Positions 21,618 through 30,534 of a DNA stretch of 32,567 nt are shown piece after piece. Source of the DNA: a virus; the IMG/VR virus record IMGVR_UViG_3300020187_000120, positions 1-32,567 of that record, one strand, 5' to 3'. The translations under genes and the position numbers were made by a program. The notes under the pieces are model-generated. The model worked only from the letters and a program-made list of their open reading frames with translations. It did no database searches and had not been told where the DNA came from. How positions within the stretch are numbered: position 1 is the first letter of the stretch; each line of letters begins with the position of its first letter.

Positions 21618-22550
21618 ATGGGCCATTTATGTAAAGTTTGTGAAGAGGCTTTTAGTTCCGAGAAAGGCCTACATATACATCTAAAAAAACATAAGATGGA
21701 TTTAGCTACATACTACACAAGCTACTACCCCAGAAACAACCTACTTACTGGGGATCCATTGCCATTCAAGAATCGAGAGGAATATTTCTTTCGAGATTTT
21801 TCTACTAGAAGTCAGTTGATAAAATGGTGTATGAGTCGCCCAAAAAACGAAGTTAAGACTTATGCTTTAAGCAAGCTTGTTGAAAGGGTAAAGTCTAAGA
21901 GCTTATCTTTGGCTCCAAATCACCTAGAACTAAAGATATCTCAACTTCCTGACATCGATGTCTATAAGTATGCATTTGGGAGCTACTCGGAGGCTTGCAA
22001 GCAGGCTGGAGTCAAGCCTTTGTTTGGCTCTAAGATCGACCAAGAATTCTTTAACTCGGACTCACACTTTAAGGACTTGAATATTCTTATTGACACTAGA
22101 GAGCAAAAGCCGTTGGTTTTTGAGAAATCAGAAGAATTAAAATTAGACTTTGGCGATTATACTATTGGTGGTGAGGACTATAATTATACATATGTGGATA
22201 GAAAAGCTGAGCAGGACTTCAAAGGAACCCTTTCTGGGGGTTTTGAAAGGTTTAAGAGAGAGTTAGACAGAGTTAAGAGATTTGATTCTTATTTATTTAT
22301 AGTTGTAGAAAGTGATCTTAATAAGATATATAAAAATAATAAATTTATAAAACATAAATCTAATTTAAATTTCATATATCACAACATGAGATTATTAACT
22401 CACATGTATTCAGGCCATTGTCAATTTATATTCACTGGTAGTAGGAAAAACTCAGAATCAATAGTTCCCAAATTACTAAAGCTGGGTAAATCTCTATGGG
22501 ATGTTGATATGCAGTACTATATAGACACTAACAATAAAAAAACAAAATAA
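21618..22550 (+). CDS. C2H2 zinc finger-ERCC4 family nuclease
   Basis: 310 aa. A C2H2 finger is complete at the N-terminus (C5-x2-C8-x12-H21-x3-H25). Residues 156-232 have the XPF/ERCC4 nuclease pattern: LIDTREQKPLVF (D159, R161, E162), LDFGDYTI (G179-D180) and VDRKAEQDF (R195, K196, D200). This equals the GD-x-ERK-xxx-D signature with Asp for Glu. The middle (50-140) has small DNA-binding-like segments. It should cut branched or flapped DNA, perhaps to resolve replicative DNA for packaging by the terminase encoded next. All visible catalytic residues are present. Confidence 0.82.
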   Translation: MGHLCKVCEEAFSSEKGLHIHLKKHKMDLATYYTSYYPRNNLLTGDPLPFKNREEYFFRDFSTRSQLIKWCMSRPKNEVKTYALSKLVERVKSKSLSLAPNHLELKISQLPDIDVYKYAFGSYSEACKQAGVKPLFGSKIDQEFFNSDSHFKDLNILIDTREQKPLVFEKSEELKLDFGDYTIGGEDYNYTYVDRKAEQDFKGTLSGGFERFKRELDRVKRFDSYLFIVVESDLNKIYKNNKFIKHKSNLNFIYHNMRLLTHMYSGHCQFIFTGSRKNSESIVPKLLKLGKSLWDVDMQYYIDTNNKKTK

Positions 22551-22566
22551 CTAAGAGTAATTTATT

Positions 22567-24426
22567 ATGGCATGGATTGAGGGAAATCAACAAAGAAAAA
22601 CAAAAGAGGATATCAATAAAGAGATATTAGCTATCGAGGGCTTTATGGAGGATGATGAAGCTAAGGACTACTTATTTAAATTCTTAAGGGAAAATATAAC
22701 TTTTACCACGAGTTTGATTGGGGGAGTGGATTTATTTCCTTTTCAACATATGGCGATCAAGGCTATGTTTGAGACCGATTATTTTATGGGAGTCTGGAGT
22801 CGAGGAATGTCTAAATCGTTCACAACTGGAGTCTATGCATTTCTGGATGCCATACTGAATCAGGGTGTCGAGATTGGAATTTTAGCTGCATCGTTTAGGC
22901 AGTCGAAACAAATTTTTAAAAAAATCGAAGACATTGCTGCGAAGCCGGAGGCTCAAATGTTAGCAAAATGCATTACTAAGAAATCTAAAAGCAATGATGA
23001 ATGGTTGATGGAGATAGGCAGGAGTAGGATTAGGGCATTACCTTTAGGGGACGGATCTAAACTTCGAGGATTTAGGTTTCACAGGATTATTATTGATGAG
23101 TTCTTACTGATGCCTGAACGTATCTATAACGAGGTTATTGTTCCGTTTCTTTCTGTAGTGGAGAATCCAACTCAGCGGGAAAATTTGCATAACTTAGAAA
23201 CAAAATTAATAGATCAGGGCAAAATGAATGAGGATGAAAGGCATTTATGGCCTAATAATAAATTGATAATGTTGTCCTCGGCTAGCTATAAATTCGAATA
23301 CATGTACAAGCTGTACAGTCAGTTTAACAGTTTAATCAACAAGCAGACAGATAAAGCTACGAGATGCATTATGCAATTCTCTTACGATTGTGCCCCAGGT
23401 CAACTTTACGACCAAAATCTACTAACTCAAGCCAAAGCTACAATGAGTCAGTCTCAGTTTGAAAGAGAGTTTGGTGCATTATTTACAGACGACAGTTCTG
23501 GGTATTTTAAAACTTCCAGAATGGCTGCATGTACAATAAAAGATGGAGATGATCCTCATGTGGAAATTAAAGGTCAGCCTGAAGATGAATATATATTAGC
23601 TTTTGACCCATCTTGGTCTGAGAGTGAAAGTAGTGATGATTTCGCTATACAGGTATTGAAGTACAACAAATCTAACGGAACTGCAACTTTAGTTCATTCG
23701 TATGCCATGCCCGGTACGGCTTTAAGGGATCATATTTTTTATTTCCATTATTTAATTAAGAATTTTAATATTGTTTGTATAGTTGGAGATTATAATGGGG
23801 GTGTTCAGTTCATTAGTGCCGTTAACGAAAGCCAGCTCTTCAAATCTTCGAATATAAAATTAAAAACAATTGACGGAGAATTTGATAAGATGGATTCGTA
23901 TAAGGATGAGCTTAGAGTGGCTAAAGGGCAATATAATAAAAAAGATTATAAGTATTTAATACTCAGGAAGCCTAGCTCAGATTGGATCAGAAGAGCTAAC
24001 GAGTTACTTCAATCTAATTTCGACCACAAGAGGATATGGTTTGGGTCAAGAGCTCTAGAGGACTCTTATAATAAGCAAAGAGCTAAAAAGATCCCTATAG
24101 GCAAGCTGAAGTTTATTAGGCTTGCTGACGATGTAGATAAGCAAAGTGACGGAGCTAAAATGATAGACTTCATAGAGCACCAGTACGACATGATTAACTT
24201 AACTAAGAACCAGTGTGCATTAATACAGATAACTACATCTCCTCAGGGAACTCAAACGTTCGGGCTCCCACAGGAATTGAGGAGGCAGTCTGGCCCTGAT
24301 AAAGCAAGAAAAGACTCGTACTCCGCCTTAATTCTGGGAAGCTGGATGACTAAGATATTTTATGACATGAACAATATTCAGCATCAGCAAATCCAGGGAA
24401 CATTCTCTCCGATGTTCATAGGTTGA
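22567..24426 (+). CDS. terL: Terminase large subunit
   Basis: 619 aa. N-terminal ATPase: SRGMSKSFTTG (78-88) as Walker A, with the R-G-x-x-K-S layout of terminases and Ser in place of the usual Gly before Lys. IIIDEF (174-179) is Walker B with catalytic Glu, and LIMLSSASY (233-241) is coupling motif III. C-terminal RNase H-fold nuclease: LAFDPSWS (345-352) and IVGDYNGG (405-412) supply metal-binding Asp residues. It pumps DNA into the prohead through the portal encoded next and cuts it. Full family length. The neighbour order nuclease-terL-portal-protease-capsid is typical of tailed phages. Confidence 0.92.
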   Translation: MAWIEGNQQRKTKEDINKEILAIEGFMEDDEAKDYLFKFLRENITFTTSLIGGVDLFPFQHMAIKAMFETDYFMGVWSRGMSKSFTTGVYAFLDAILNQGVEIGILAASFRQSKQIFKKIEDIAAKPEAQMLAKCITKKSKSNDEWLMEIGRSRIRALPLGDGSKLRGFRFHRIIIDEFLLMPERIYNEVIVPFLSVVENPTQRENLHNLETKLIDQGKMNEDERHLWPNNKLIMLSSASYKFEYMYKLYSQFNSLINKQTDKATRCIMQFSYDCAPGQLYDQNLLTQAKATMSQSQFEREFGALFTDDSSGYFKTSRMAACTIKDGDDPHVEIKGQPEDEYILAFDPSWSESESSDDFAIQVLKYNKSNGTATLVHSYAMPGTALRDHIFYFHYLIKNFNIVCIVGDYNGGVQFISAVNESQLFKSSNIKLKTIDGEFDKMDSYKDELRVAKGQYNKKDYKYLILRKPSSDWIRRANELLQSNFDHKRIWFGSRALEDSYNKQRAKKIPIGKLKFIRLADDVDKQSDGAKMIDFIEHQYDMINLTKNQCALIQITTSPQGTQTFGLPQELRRQSGPDKARKDSYSALILGSWMTKIFYDMNNIQHQQIQGTFSPMFIG

Positions 24427-24483
24427 AAAGTTAACTTTAACTTTTATAGACTTTTACTTTAACTTTGTGTAATATAAAGAGTG
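24427..24483 (+). promoter_or_regulatory. Intergenic stem-loop and GTGTA-box before the portal gene
   Basis: An A/T-only stem AAAAGTTAA-CT-TTAACTTTT begins within the terL stop codon. GTGTAATATAAAG at 24467 lies 17 nt before the portal ATG. The first may be a weak terminator or RNA-processing site and the second a late promoter. Confidence 0.42.
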
Positions 24484-26526
24484 ATGAAGAAAAGAAAATA
24501 CAATAAGAGCTCTAAGTATTGGGACAAGTTCAATAATCAGGATAGACCAATAGAGGAAATACTCAATAGTATGGGGGCCGACGATTCACTTCCGGCCACT
24601 GCTGGAGGTAGTTTTTATGTAGGAACATCTCATGCCAGCCAAGGTAGAGCCGCCGCATATAGCGGGAATACAGCTTCAAGGAGAAATTCCGTACATTATT
24701 CAGAGAAAAAATATCAGTATAACAATATAGCTCAAGGAATGTTGCCCTATAATTACGGCAAAGGTAATGGGGTGGATGTCAGGGAAGCTATAGAGCTTTG
24801 TCAGAAGGCTTATGCTAACATAGCGATATTTAGAAACGCTATAGACATAATGGCTGAATTTTCGAACTCGCCAATCTACCTAGAGGGAGAGAATGATAAG
24901 TCTAAGAAATTTGTAGAAAATTGGATGAAGAAAATCGGGGTATGGAAATTGAAAGATCAATATTTCAGGGAGTATTATAGATCGGGGAATGTATTCCTTT
25001 ATAGAATAGATGGAAAATTTTCAACAGATGATTTGTTAAAGTTAAATTATGTATATGCTTCGGAGAGTTTAATGGCTGGAGAAATGCCAGTCAAGTATAT
25101 TCTGCTCAACCCTTACGATATAGTAGCAGACAGATCTACCTCCTTCAGGGAAGGTTCGTACAAGAAAATTTTGTCTGAATACGAACTGGAAAAACTCAGG
25201 GATCCTAAGACAGATGAAGACAGGAAGGTTTTAGAATCTTTAGACAAGGACACTAGGGAGAAAATAGAAACAGGCTCATATACTGCCGAAGGCTTGGATG
25301 TCAAGCTCAATCCGAAGAAGTTGGTTTATTCATTTTACAAGAAGCAAGATTACGAGCCATTCGCTATACCTTTTGGTTTTCCTGTACTGGAGGATATAAA
25401 CTGGAAACTTGAGTTAAAGAAGATTGATCAGGCTATATGTAGGACGGTGGAGAATGTGATTCTTTTGATTACTATGGGGGCGGAGCCTGAAAAAGGGGGG
25501 ATCAATCCACAGAATTTAAAAGCAATGCAGGAACTATTCAAGAACGAGAGTGTGGGTAGAGCATTAATTGCGGATTATACAACTAAGGCTCAGTTTGTAA
25601 TTCCAGACCTAAATAAAGTATTAGGTTCGGAGAAATATAAAATCGTTAACGAGGATATCAAAGAAGGGTTGCAGAATGTAATAGTGGGTAGTGAGAAATT
25701 TTCTAATACACAAATTAAGGCTGAGATATTCCTGGAAAGATTAAAAGAGTCTAGAAATGCATTTTTGAATGACTTTTTGCAGCCTCAAATTAAGGAGGTC
25801 TGCGAGAATATGGGCTTAAAGAATTATCCAGTTGCTAAATTTGAAGAGATAGATATTAAGGATGAAGTTCAGTTTCATAGGGTTATCACCAGATTACTAG
25901 AGATAGGAATACTTACTCCAGAGCAAGGAATTAAATCTATGCAGACTGGAATATATCCAGACCCTAAAGATTTACCTAAGGTTCAGGATGAGTATATAAG
26001 TCAAAGAGAGAAAGGGTTTTACAATCCTCTTGTAGGAGGAATACCTATGATAGAGGGAGTTCAGTCTCAGAAGGACAGAGCTCTCAAGAAGCAGGAAATG
26101 AAGCAGTCTGAGAATGAGCAGAGCCAACCTCAGAATACAGAGAATGTAAATAAGACTCCGAAATCCGCAGGAAGGCCTGGTGGAACTACCAACATTCCAG
26201 TTAACGCATCTAAGGGTTATGATAAGAAGTTAATTCAAAAAACAATATATGATATAGAGGAATTACAATTATATGCAGAAGCTAGTTTCATTAAGAATAA
26301 AAAAATTGAAAATATCAGCGAGCCCCAGAAGGAGTTAATTGTGAAGCTTTGTGAGTCTGTAGTTTGTGCTAAGGATAGACAACAATGGAAAAGAACTTTA
26401 TTGAGCTGCATAAAGAATGTTAATAATATAGAAAAGCTGACAACAATTGATGGCATCGTTGAAATAGGGTCCGAGCATGAACTGAGTGAATATCCTGCTG
26501 CAATATTATATCATAGTAAAAAATAA
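24484..26526 (+). CDS. Portal protein
   Basis: 680 aa from the ATG; a GTG one codon earlier is possible. The core (about 85-500) has portal features: IAIFRNAIDIMAEFSNSPIY, then WKLKDQYFREYYRSGNVFLY, a long helix-rich stem and LNDFLQPQIKEVCENMGL. Residues about 540-600 are Gln/Glu/Asn-rich and likely disordered. The C-terminal 80 residues (KKLIQKTIYDIEELQLYAEA...) form a separate helical extension. It forms the dodecameric head vertex and DNA channel and docks the terminase. Identification rests on position between terL and the protease plus these patterns. Confidence 0.85.
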   Translation: MKKRKYNKSSKYWDKFNNQDRPIEEILNSMGADDSLPATAGGSFYVGTSHASQGRAAAYSGNTASRRNSVHYSEKKYQYNNIAQGMLPYNYGKGNGVDVREAIELCQKAYANIAIFRNAIDIMAEFSNSPIYLEGENDKSKKFVENWMKKIGVWKLKDQYFREYYRSGNVFLYRIDGKFSTDDLLKLNYVYASESLMAGEMPVKYILLNPYDIVADRSTSFREGSYKKILSEYELEKLRDPKTDEDRKVLESLDKDTREKIETGSYTAEGLDVKLNPKKLVYSFYKKQDYEPFAIPFGFPVLEDINWKLELKKIDQAICRTVENVILLITMGAEPEKGGINPQNLKAMQELFKNESVGRALIADYTTKAQFVIPDLNKVLGSEKYKIVNEDIKEGLQNVIVGSEKFSNTQIKAEIFLERLKESRNAFLNDFLQPQIKEVCENMGLKNYPVAKFEEIDIKDEVQFHRVITRLLEIGILTPEQGIKSMQTGIYPDPKDLPKVQDEYISQREKGFYNPLVGGIPMIEGVQSQKDRALKKQEMKQSENEQSQPQNTENVNKTPKSAGRPGGTTNIPVNASKGYDKKLIQKTIYDIEELQLYAEASFIKNKKIENISEPQKELIVKLCESVVCAKDRQQWKRTLLSCIKNVNNIEKLTTIDGIVEIGSEHELSEYPAAILYHSKK

Positions 26527-26533
26527 ATATTAA

Positions 26534-26551
26534 GTGTACTTATATGAGTAA
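26534..26551 (+). promoter_or_regulatory. GTGTA-box late promoter candidate
   Basis: GTGTACTTATATG begins 18 nt before the ATG of the protease-scaffold gene, in a 25-nt gap. Confidence 0.4.
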
Positions 26552-28150
26552 ATGAATAAACAATTTAAATATACCACAAAATTTTCAGATTTAAGTTTAG
26601 CCTCTGAGGATATTAACGACTCTAGGCTCAATATTAGTGAAGCATCTCTAGACTCATTAAAGTCTATGATTCCAGGAGATGTAGACCTAGAAAAAAACCT
26701 CGACTTACTTGGGGTTGCATTTAATGCGGCTGTTGTAAATAAATTTAATAAGAACGGAGATGGAATTAGTTCTTCATCTGCAGTAGATATACTAGACCAA
26801 TTTAAGCATAAGCCTACAAACATTGAGCATAAAAAAGAAAAAGTTGTTGGGCATATTGTGTCTGCATTATTCTCTAGGTTTGAGACAAACGAAATAATGG
26901 ATACAGAAGAAGCTTTAGCGACGGAAGGGTCGTTTAATATTTCTCTTGCTGCATTAATTTACAAAAGTGTTAATTCGGAATTCGCTAATTTAGTTGAAGA
27001 GTCTATGGATCCTGAGAGTCCTTTATACAATAAAGTCTCAGCAAGTTGGGAGATTGGGTTCAATGACTATGTCCTAGCTGTTGGCAATGATGATTTATCT
27101 GAATCAGTAATCATTGATGATGAAGAAAAGATCGAAGAATTAAAAAATAATTTAAAAGCTTATGGCGGAACAGGATTTCTAGAGGATGGGTCTACAATAA
27201 ACAGGCTTATTATTGGAGAAATTTTCCCGCTAGGCATAGGATTCACATCCAATCCAGCTGCTGAAGTAAAGGGAATCACTAGGAGTTCGTCCAAGAACGA
27301 AGAGTCTGTAATAGACCAAGGCGAGAAATCTTATAATGGTGATAAGGATTATGATTATGGATCCGACAACGAAGTTGAAAATAAAAAAAATAAAAAAAAT
27401 ATTTCACAAATGAATGAATCTGATGTAATTAACAAAAAACGTACTACTATGGAAAACAACGAAATTTTAAACAATCTGGTATCAGCTCTTGAAGATAAAG
27501 TGTCTAACAAGAAATTCTCTGAAGAAGCTGTCGCTACCGTATCTAAAATTATTAACGACGCAATCTTGGAAAAGAATACTTCATTCCTTCAAGAAAAAGA
27601 TAAACTTGAGACCGAGAAGGCTGAGTTGGCAAAAGCTGCAGAAGATAATGCTGCCGAAGTTGCTCAACTAAGAAGCGAGCTTGATTCAGCTGTGTCTAAG
27701 GTAAATGATTTAGAGCAAACTCAAAGACAACAGGAAGCTGTCGCAACTTTTGACTCTAGAATGTCAGCCGTCGAGGAGATTTACTCCTTGGATGAGGCTA
27801 GTCGTAAAGTAGTAGCTCTTGAGCTTAAGGATTTAGCTTTAGAAGATGAAGCTTTTGCAACTTTTCAAGAGAAACTCGAGGTGGTATTAAAACACCAAAA
27901 TAAGCAATTCATTGCTCAGCAAGAAGAAGAATTTAATACTAAACTCGCAGAAGCTGTTGAGAAAAGAATTTCAGAACTTAAGAATGTTGATTCCTCCGAG
28001 GATCAAGTTTTAGAAGAAGCCTTAGACAATGTCGAGGCAGAAACTGAAGTCATCGCAAATAATAATGCTGACTCATCAAAAGCAGAAGAGTCATTGAGCG
28101 AAAAGTTCAAGAAAGCTTTTTCTGAAGACAATTTAACCATAAACTACTAA
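26552..28150 (+). CDS. Prohead protease fused to scaffold
   Basis: 532 aa in two parts. Residues 1-245 match phage prohead serine proteases in pattern: NGDGISSSSAVDILDQF, then PTNIEHKKEKVVGHIVS with probable catalytic H93, and KVSASWEIGF with S163/S165 as nucleophile candidates. After a charged, low-complexity linker (about 245-290, with poly-A coding runs), residues 300-532 are an Ala/Glu/Lys-rich coiled coil as expected for a scaffold. The protease frees the capsid of scaffold before DNA packaging. In-frame ATG codons at 27410 and 27449 could give scaffold alone. Position before decoration and capsid genes agrees. Confidence 0.82.
   Translation: MNKQFKYTTKFSDLSLASEDINDSRLNISEASLDSLKSMIPGDVDLEKNLDLLGVAFNAAVVNKFNKNGDGISSSSAVDILDQFKHKPTNIEHKKEKVVGHIVSALFSRFETNEIMDTEEALATEGSFNISLAALIYKSVNSEFANLVEESMDPESPLYNKVSASWEIGFNDYVLAVGNDDLSESVIIDDEEKIEELKNNLKAYGGTGFLEDGSTINRLIIGEIFPLGIGFTSNPAAEVKGITRSSSKNEESVIDQGEKSYNGDKDYDYGSDNEVENKKNKKNISQMNESDVINKKRTTMENNEILNNLVSALEDKVSNKKFSEEAVATVSKIINDAILEKNTSFLQEKDKLETEKAELAKAAEDNAAEVAQLRSELDSAVSKVNDLEQTQRQQEAVATFDSRMSAVEEIYSLDEASRKVVALELKDLALEDEAFATFQEKLEVVLKHQNKQFIAQQEEEFNTKLAEAVEKRISELKNVDSSEDQVLEEALDNVEAETEVIANNNADSSKAEESLSEKFKKAFSEDNLTINY
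27449..28150 (+). CDS. Possible nested scaffold start
   Basis: In-frame ATG (codon 300 of the fusion) starting MENNEILNNLVSALEDK, with a second candidate at 27410. It begins exactly where the coiled coil begins and where codon choice shifts to that of the capsid genes. The A-rich run before 27410 suits initiation in this genome. Phage lambda makes its scaffold (Nu3) from a start inside the protease gene C in this way. This is inference; the sequence cannot show that initiation happens. Confidence 0.38.
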   Translation: MENNEILNNLVSALEDKVSNKKFSEEAVATVSKIINDAILEKNTSFLQEKDKLETEKAELAKAAEDNAAEVAQLRSELDSAVSKVNDLEQTQRQQEAVATFDSRMSAVEEIYSLDEASRKVVALELKDLALEDEAFATFQEKLEVVLKHQNKQFIAQQEEEFNTKLAEAVEKRISELKNVDSSEDQVLEEALDNVEAETEVIANNNADSSKAEESLSEKFKKAFSEDNLTINY

Positions 28151-28171
28151 AAATAAAAGGAATAAAATACC

Positions 28172-28867
28172 ATGGCTATTAGACTATTACCGTTTCGCGA
28201 CTACAACGAACATGATGTTGTAAATTTGTACAGAAGTGCAGGAAATCTGGGTGACTTTATTGATCTCTCTGATTCCACAAAAAGATCCACTCCCGAAGGG
28301 GATGCTGGAGTATTTGTTAAAGTCTCCAATGGAGTCTTAAACTCATCAGCTACCGATTGGGATCCAGTCGATGTAGAGTCTAACCCTGCTAGCTTGCTGG
28401 GTAAAACTGATTATCCTCACGTTGGTAGAAATACTTATCCTACGGTAGCCCTTAGTGTTACTGGAGTAAATAGTAATTCAGATCAATGCATTGGAGTTAC
28501 TCTTAGACAAACTGTTGCTAGAGATGAGTTGGGAGAAAACCTTCTTTATAATCCAATTAAAAAAGATGAACTTTACGGAGTGCTTCCTGGCGAAGCTGTT
28601 CCGGTTCTTTCAAGAGGATTAGTAACTTTAACTTCTGATGCTTTTGATGGCACACCAGCGGTTGGTGAAGCTCTTGTTCCTTCCACTTTAGGAAAGGCTT
28701 CAGGAATTGCTTACGGATCGCTAAGTGCTAGCGATAATAATATCGGAACAGTTCTAGCTGAAGGCTTTAGAGATGATTACACTAACTCCGCTGGCGGAAC
28801 CAATGTTTTTGGAAATCAAGGTCTTCAAAGCGGAAACTATTACGTAGTAAAACTTAACTGTGCATAA
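28172..28867 (+). CDS. Head decoration/stabilisation protein (putative)
   Basis: 231 aa, Gly/Ser/Val-rich and beta-dominated, starting MAIRLLPFRDYNEHDVVNLY. It contains GVFVKVSNGVL, VGRNTYPTVALSVTG and a region CIGVTLRQTVARDELGEN. This arrangement and its place between scaffold and major capsid genes match phage head decoration proteins, which clamp the expanded capsid. A AAGGA sequence 11 nt upstream of ATG is one of the few ribosome-binding-like sites in the window, and codon use looks biased, as expected for a product needed in many copies. Confidence 0.68.
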   Translation: MAIRLLPFRDYNEHDVVNLYRSAGNLGDFIDLSDSTKRSTPEGDAGVFVKVSNGVLNSSATDWDPVDVESNPASLLGKTDYPHVGRNTYPTVALSVTGVNSNSDQCIGVTLRQTVARDELGENLLYNPIKKDELYGVLPGEAVPVLSRGLVTLTSDAFDGTPAVGEALVPSTLGKASGIAYGSLSASDNNIGTVLAEGFRDDYTNSAGGTNVFGNQGLQSGNYYVVKLNCA

Positions 28868-28893
28868 TTTAATAAAAAAGAGAAATATTTAAA

Positions 28894-30048
28894 ATGAAAA
28901 TTACATTAAAGAGAACCGAAGAACAAGTAGAACTTGTAAAAGCCATGGCATCAAAGGACAGAAATGTCGCTTATGAAGCTCAAATGGCTCTAGCTCAATT
29001 CATTGGGCCTGTGCTTGCTAAAGTTATTAACCAAGCTCCGACATTAAGCAATTTGTTTTCAAATTTTGCTTTTAGTGCGGACGAAAGCCCAAGCATTCCA
29101 ATGGACTTGTACTACGACATTACTGATGAAGATTATGTAACTGTTTGGAGTCAAGCGGTCCCAGGAGGCTTGCCAACTAACACAGTAACTCCTATTGGTG
29201 GAGAAATGAAATTTACAACCTATCGCCTTGATAGTGCTGTGGATTTTGATAAGCGATATGCCCAACGGTCTCGCATGGATGTTGTTAGTAAATCGTTCAC
29301 TCGAATTGCTCAAGAAATTTTACTTAAGCAGGAAAGAAACTCTGCAGCTCTTATTTTAGGTGCCCTTGCAGAAGCGGAAACTAAAGGAGTAAGTCATACA
29401 ATTAACTCTACTGGAGTTGGCGGTCTTGCAGATGCTACGACCGCTAGTTCGTCAAGGCTTATTCTTGACGACTTCAATCGTCTTTTAACCCTAGGCAAGC
29501 GTATCAATACTGCTTGGACTGGCGGAACAGCTGAAGGCGGAACTGGAGGTCGAGGAGTAACTGATCTTATTGTTTCTCCCGAAGTAGTTCAAGGTCTTCG
29601 AGAAATGTCTTATAATCCAATCAACACTAGAACTGTTGGTGGTGGTAATGACATTGCTGCAACTGACAGTATGCGTGAATCTATTTATAATAATGCTGGA
29701 ATTCCCGAGTTTTACGGAATTAACATTATGGAACTTCAAGAAATGGGTAAAGGCCAACGGTTTAATAAATTGTTTGCTGCTTCAGATGTTAGTACGACAA
29801 GAGTGAAAGGTGTCTCAGCAACTCGAGGTGCTTTTTCTGATACTTATCATGAGCTTGTTATTGGTTTAGATAAAAGGGTTGATTCTCTGCTTCGAGCAGT
29901 AGCATCGGATTCAGAAACTGGTTCCGAATTCTCTCTTATCGCTGATGATCAATACAGCGTTCGTCAATCCAAGATTGGTTACTTCGGTTCAATCGAAGAG
30001 GGTCGTATGATTTTAGACAATAGAGCCCTTTTCGGACTAATTTGTTAA
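28894..30048 (+). CDS. Major capsid protein
   Basis: 384 aa. N-terminal helix with MKITLKRTEEQVELVKAMAS, an E-loop/spine-like region (DLYYDITDEDYVTVWSQAVP), and a core with long helices and beta strands, ending ARRAVASDSE-like LLRAVASDSETGSEF. No signature short motif exists for HK97-fold capsid proteins, so the call rests on size, place directly after protease and decoration genes, biased codon use and a strong terminator right after the gene. An A-rich stretch precedes ATG with a GAGA-type weak ribosome-binding site. Confidence 0.82.
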   Translation: MKITLKRTEEQVELVKAMASKDRNVAYEAQMALAQFIGPVLAKVINQAPTLSNLFSNFAFSADESPSIPMDLYYDITDEDYVTVWSQAVPGGLPTNTVTPIGGEMKFTTYRLDSAVDFDKRYAQRSRMDVVSKSFTRIAQEILLKQERNSAALILGALAEAETKGVSHTINSTGVGGLADATTASSSRLILDDFNRLLTLGKRINTAWTGGTAEGGTGGRGVTDLIVSPEVVQGLREMSYNPINTRTVGGGNDIAATDSMRESIYNNAGIPEFYGINIMELQEMGKGQRFNKLFAASDVSTTRVKGVSATRGAFSDTYHELVIGLDKRVDSLLRAVASDSETGSEFSLIADDQYSVRQSKIGYFGSIEEGRMILDNRALFGLIC

Positions 30049-30079
30049 GTGTAGATTTCCTTAACCAGAGATCTTTATC

Positions 30080-30107
30080 AAAAAATCCACCTTCTGGTGG
30101 ATTTTTT
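30080..30107 (+). terminator. Rho-independent terminator after the capsid gene
   Basis: AAAAAATCCACC-TTCT-GGTGGATTTTTT gives a strong stem with a 6-T tail. The matching A run on the other side means it could also stop leftward transcription. It lies about 30 nt past the capsid stop. Confidence 0.9.
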
Positions 30108-30127
30108 GTTTATATAAGTTATTATAT

Positions 30128-30156
30128 GTGTACTAAACTTTAAATACGGATACATT
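30128..30156 (+). promoter_or_regulatory. GTGTA-box late promoter candidate
   Basis: GTGTACTAAACTTTAAATACGG follows the terminator and precedes the 30157 gene by 29 nt, further than in the other cases. A new promoter is expected here because the capsid terminator lies just upstream. Confidence 0.42.
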
Positions 30157-30534
30157 ATGACCACAAGAAAAAAAACAACAAAAAAAACTATCAAGAAAAC
30201 ACCTAAAGAATATGCTGACGGAAAAGAAGATCGAAAAACTAGAGCTAAAACTGTAGAAGAGCTAATGAAGGTGAATACTCGGGATCCATTTAGGACAGCT
30301 ACTGGAGAAGATTTTGAAGATGCAGTAACCGGAATGAACCTATCTCAACTTCAGGAGATCGCTGTACAGGCTGGAGTTTTTCCGTCTGGAACAAAAGCAA
30401 CATTAAAAAACAAGCTTCTCAAGGAGTATCAAAATAAAACACAAGGAGTATATGGAGCCAGTTCTTCATCGAAGCCCGCTGTTGATCCAAAATCGAAAAG
30501 AGCGGCAGACATTATAAAATTACTGAATGAGTAA
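30157..30534 (+). CDS. Lys-rich protein with SAP-like helix pair
   Basis: 125 aa. A very basic N-terminus (TTRKKTTKKTIKKTPKEYAD) is followed by NLSQLQEIAVQAGVFPSGTKA and TLKNKLLKEY (about 60-90). This is the helix-extended-helix pattern of SAP or Rho N-terminal domains, which bind nucleic acid. A Ser-rich linker leads to a C-terminal helix. It follows the capsid terminator. It may bind packaged DNA or act in head completion; that is inference. The stop overlaps the next start (TAATG). Confidence 0.6.
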   Translation: MTTRKKTTKKTIKKTPKEYADGKEDRKTRAKTVEELMKVNTRDPFRTATGEDFEDAVTGMNLSQLQEIAVQAGVFPSGTKATLKNKLLKEYQNKTQGVYGASSSSKPAVDPKSKRAADIIKLLNE

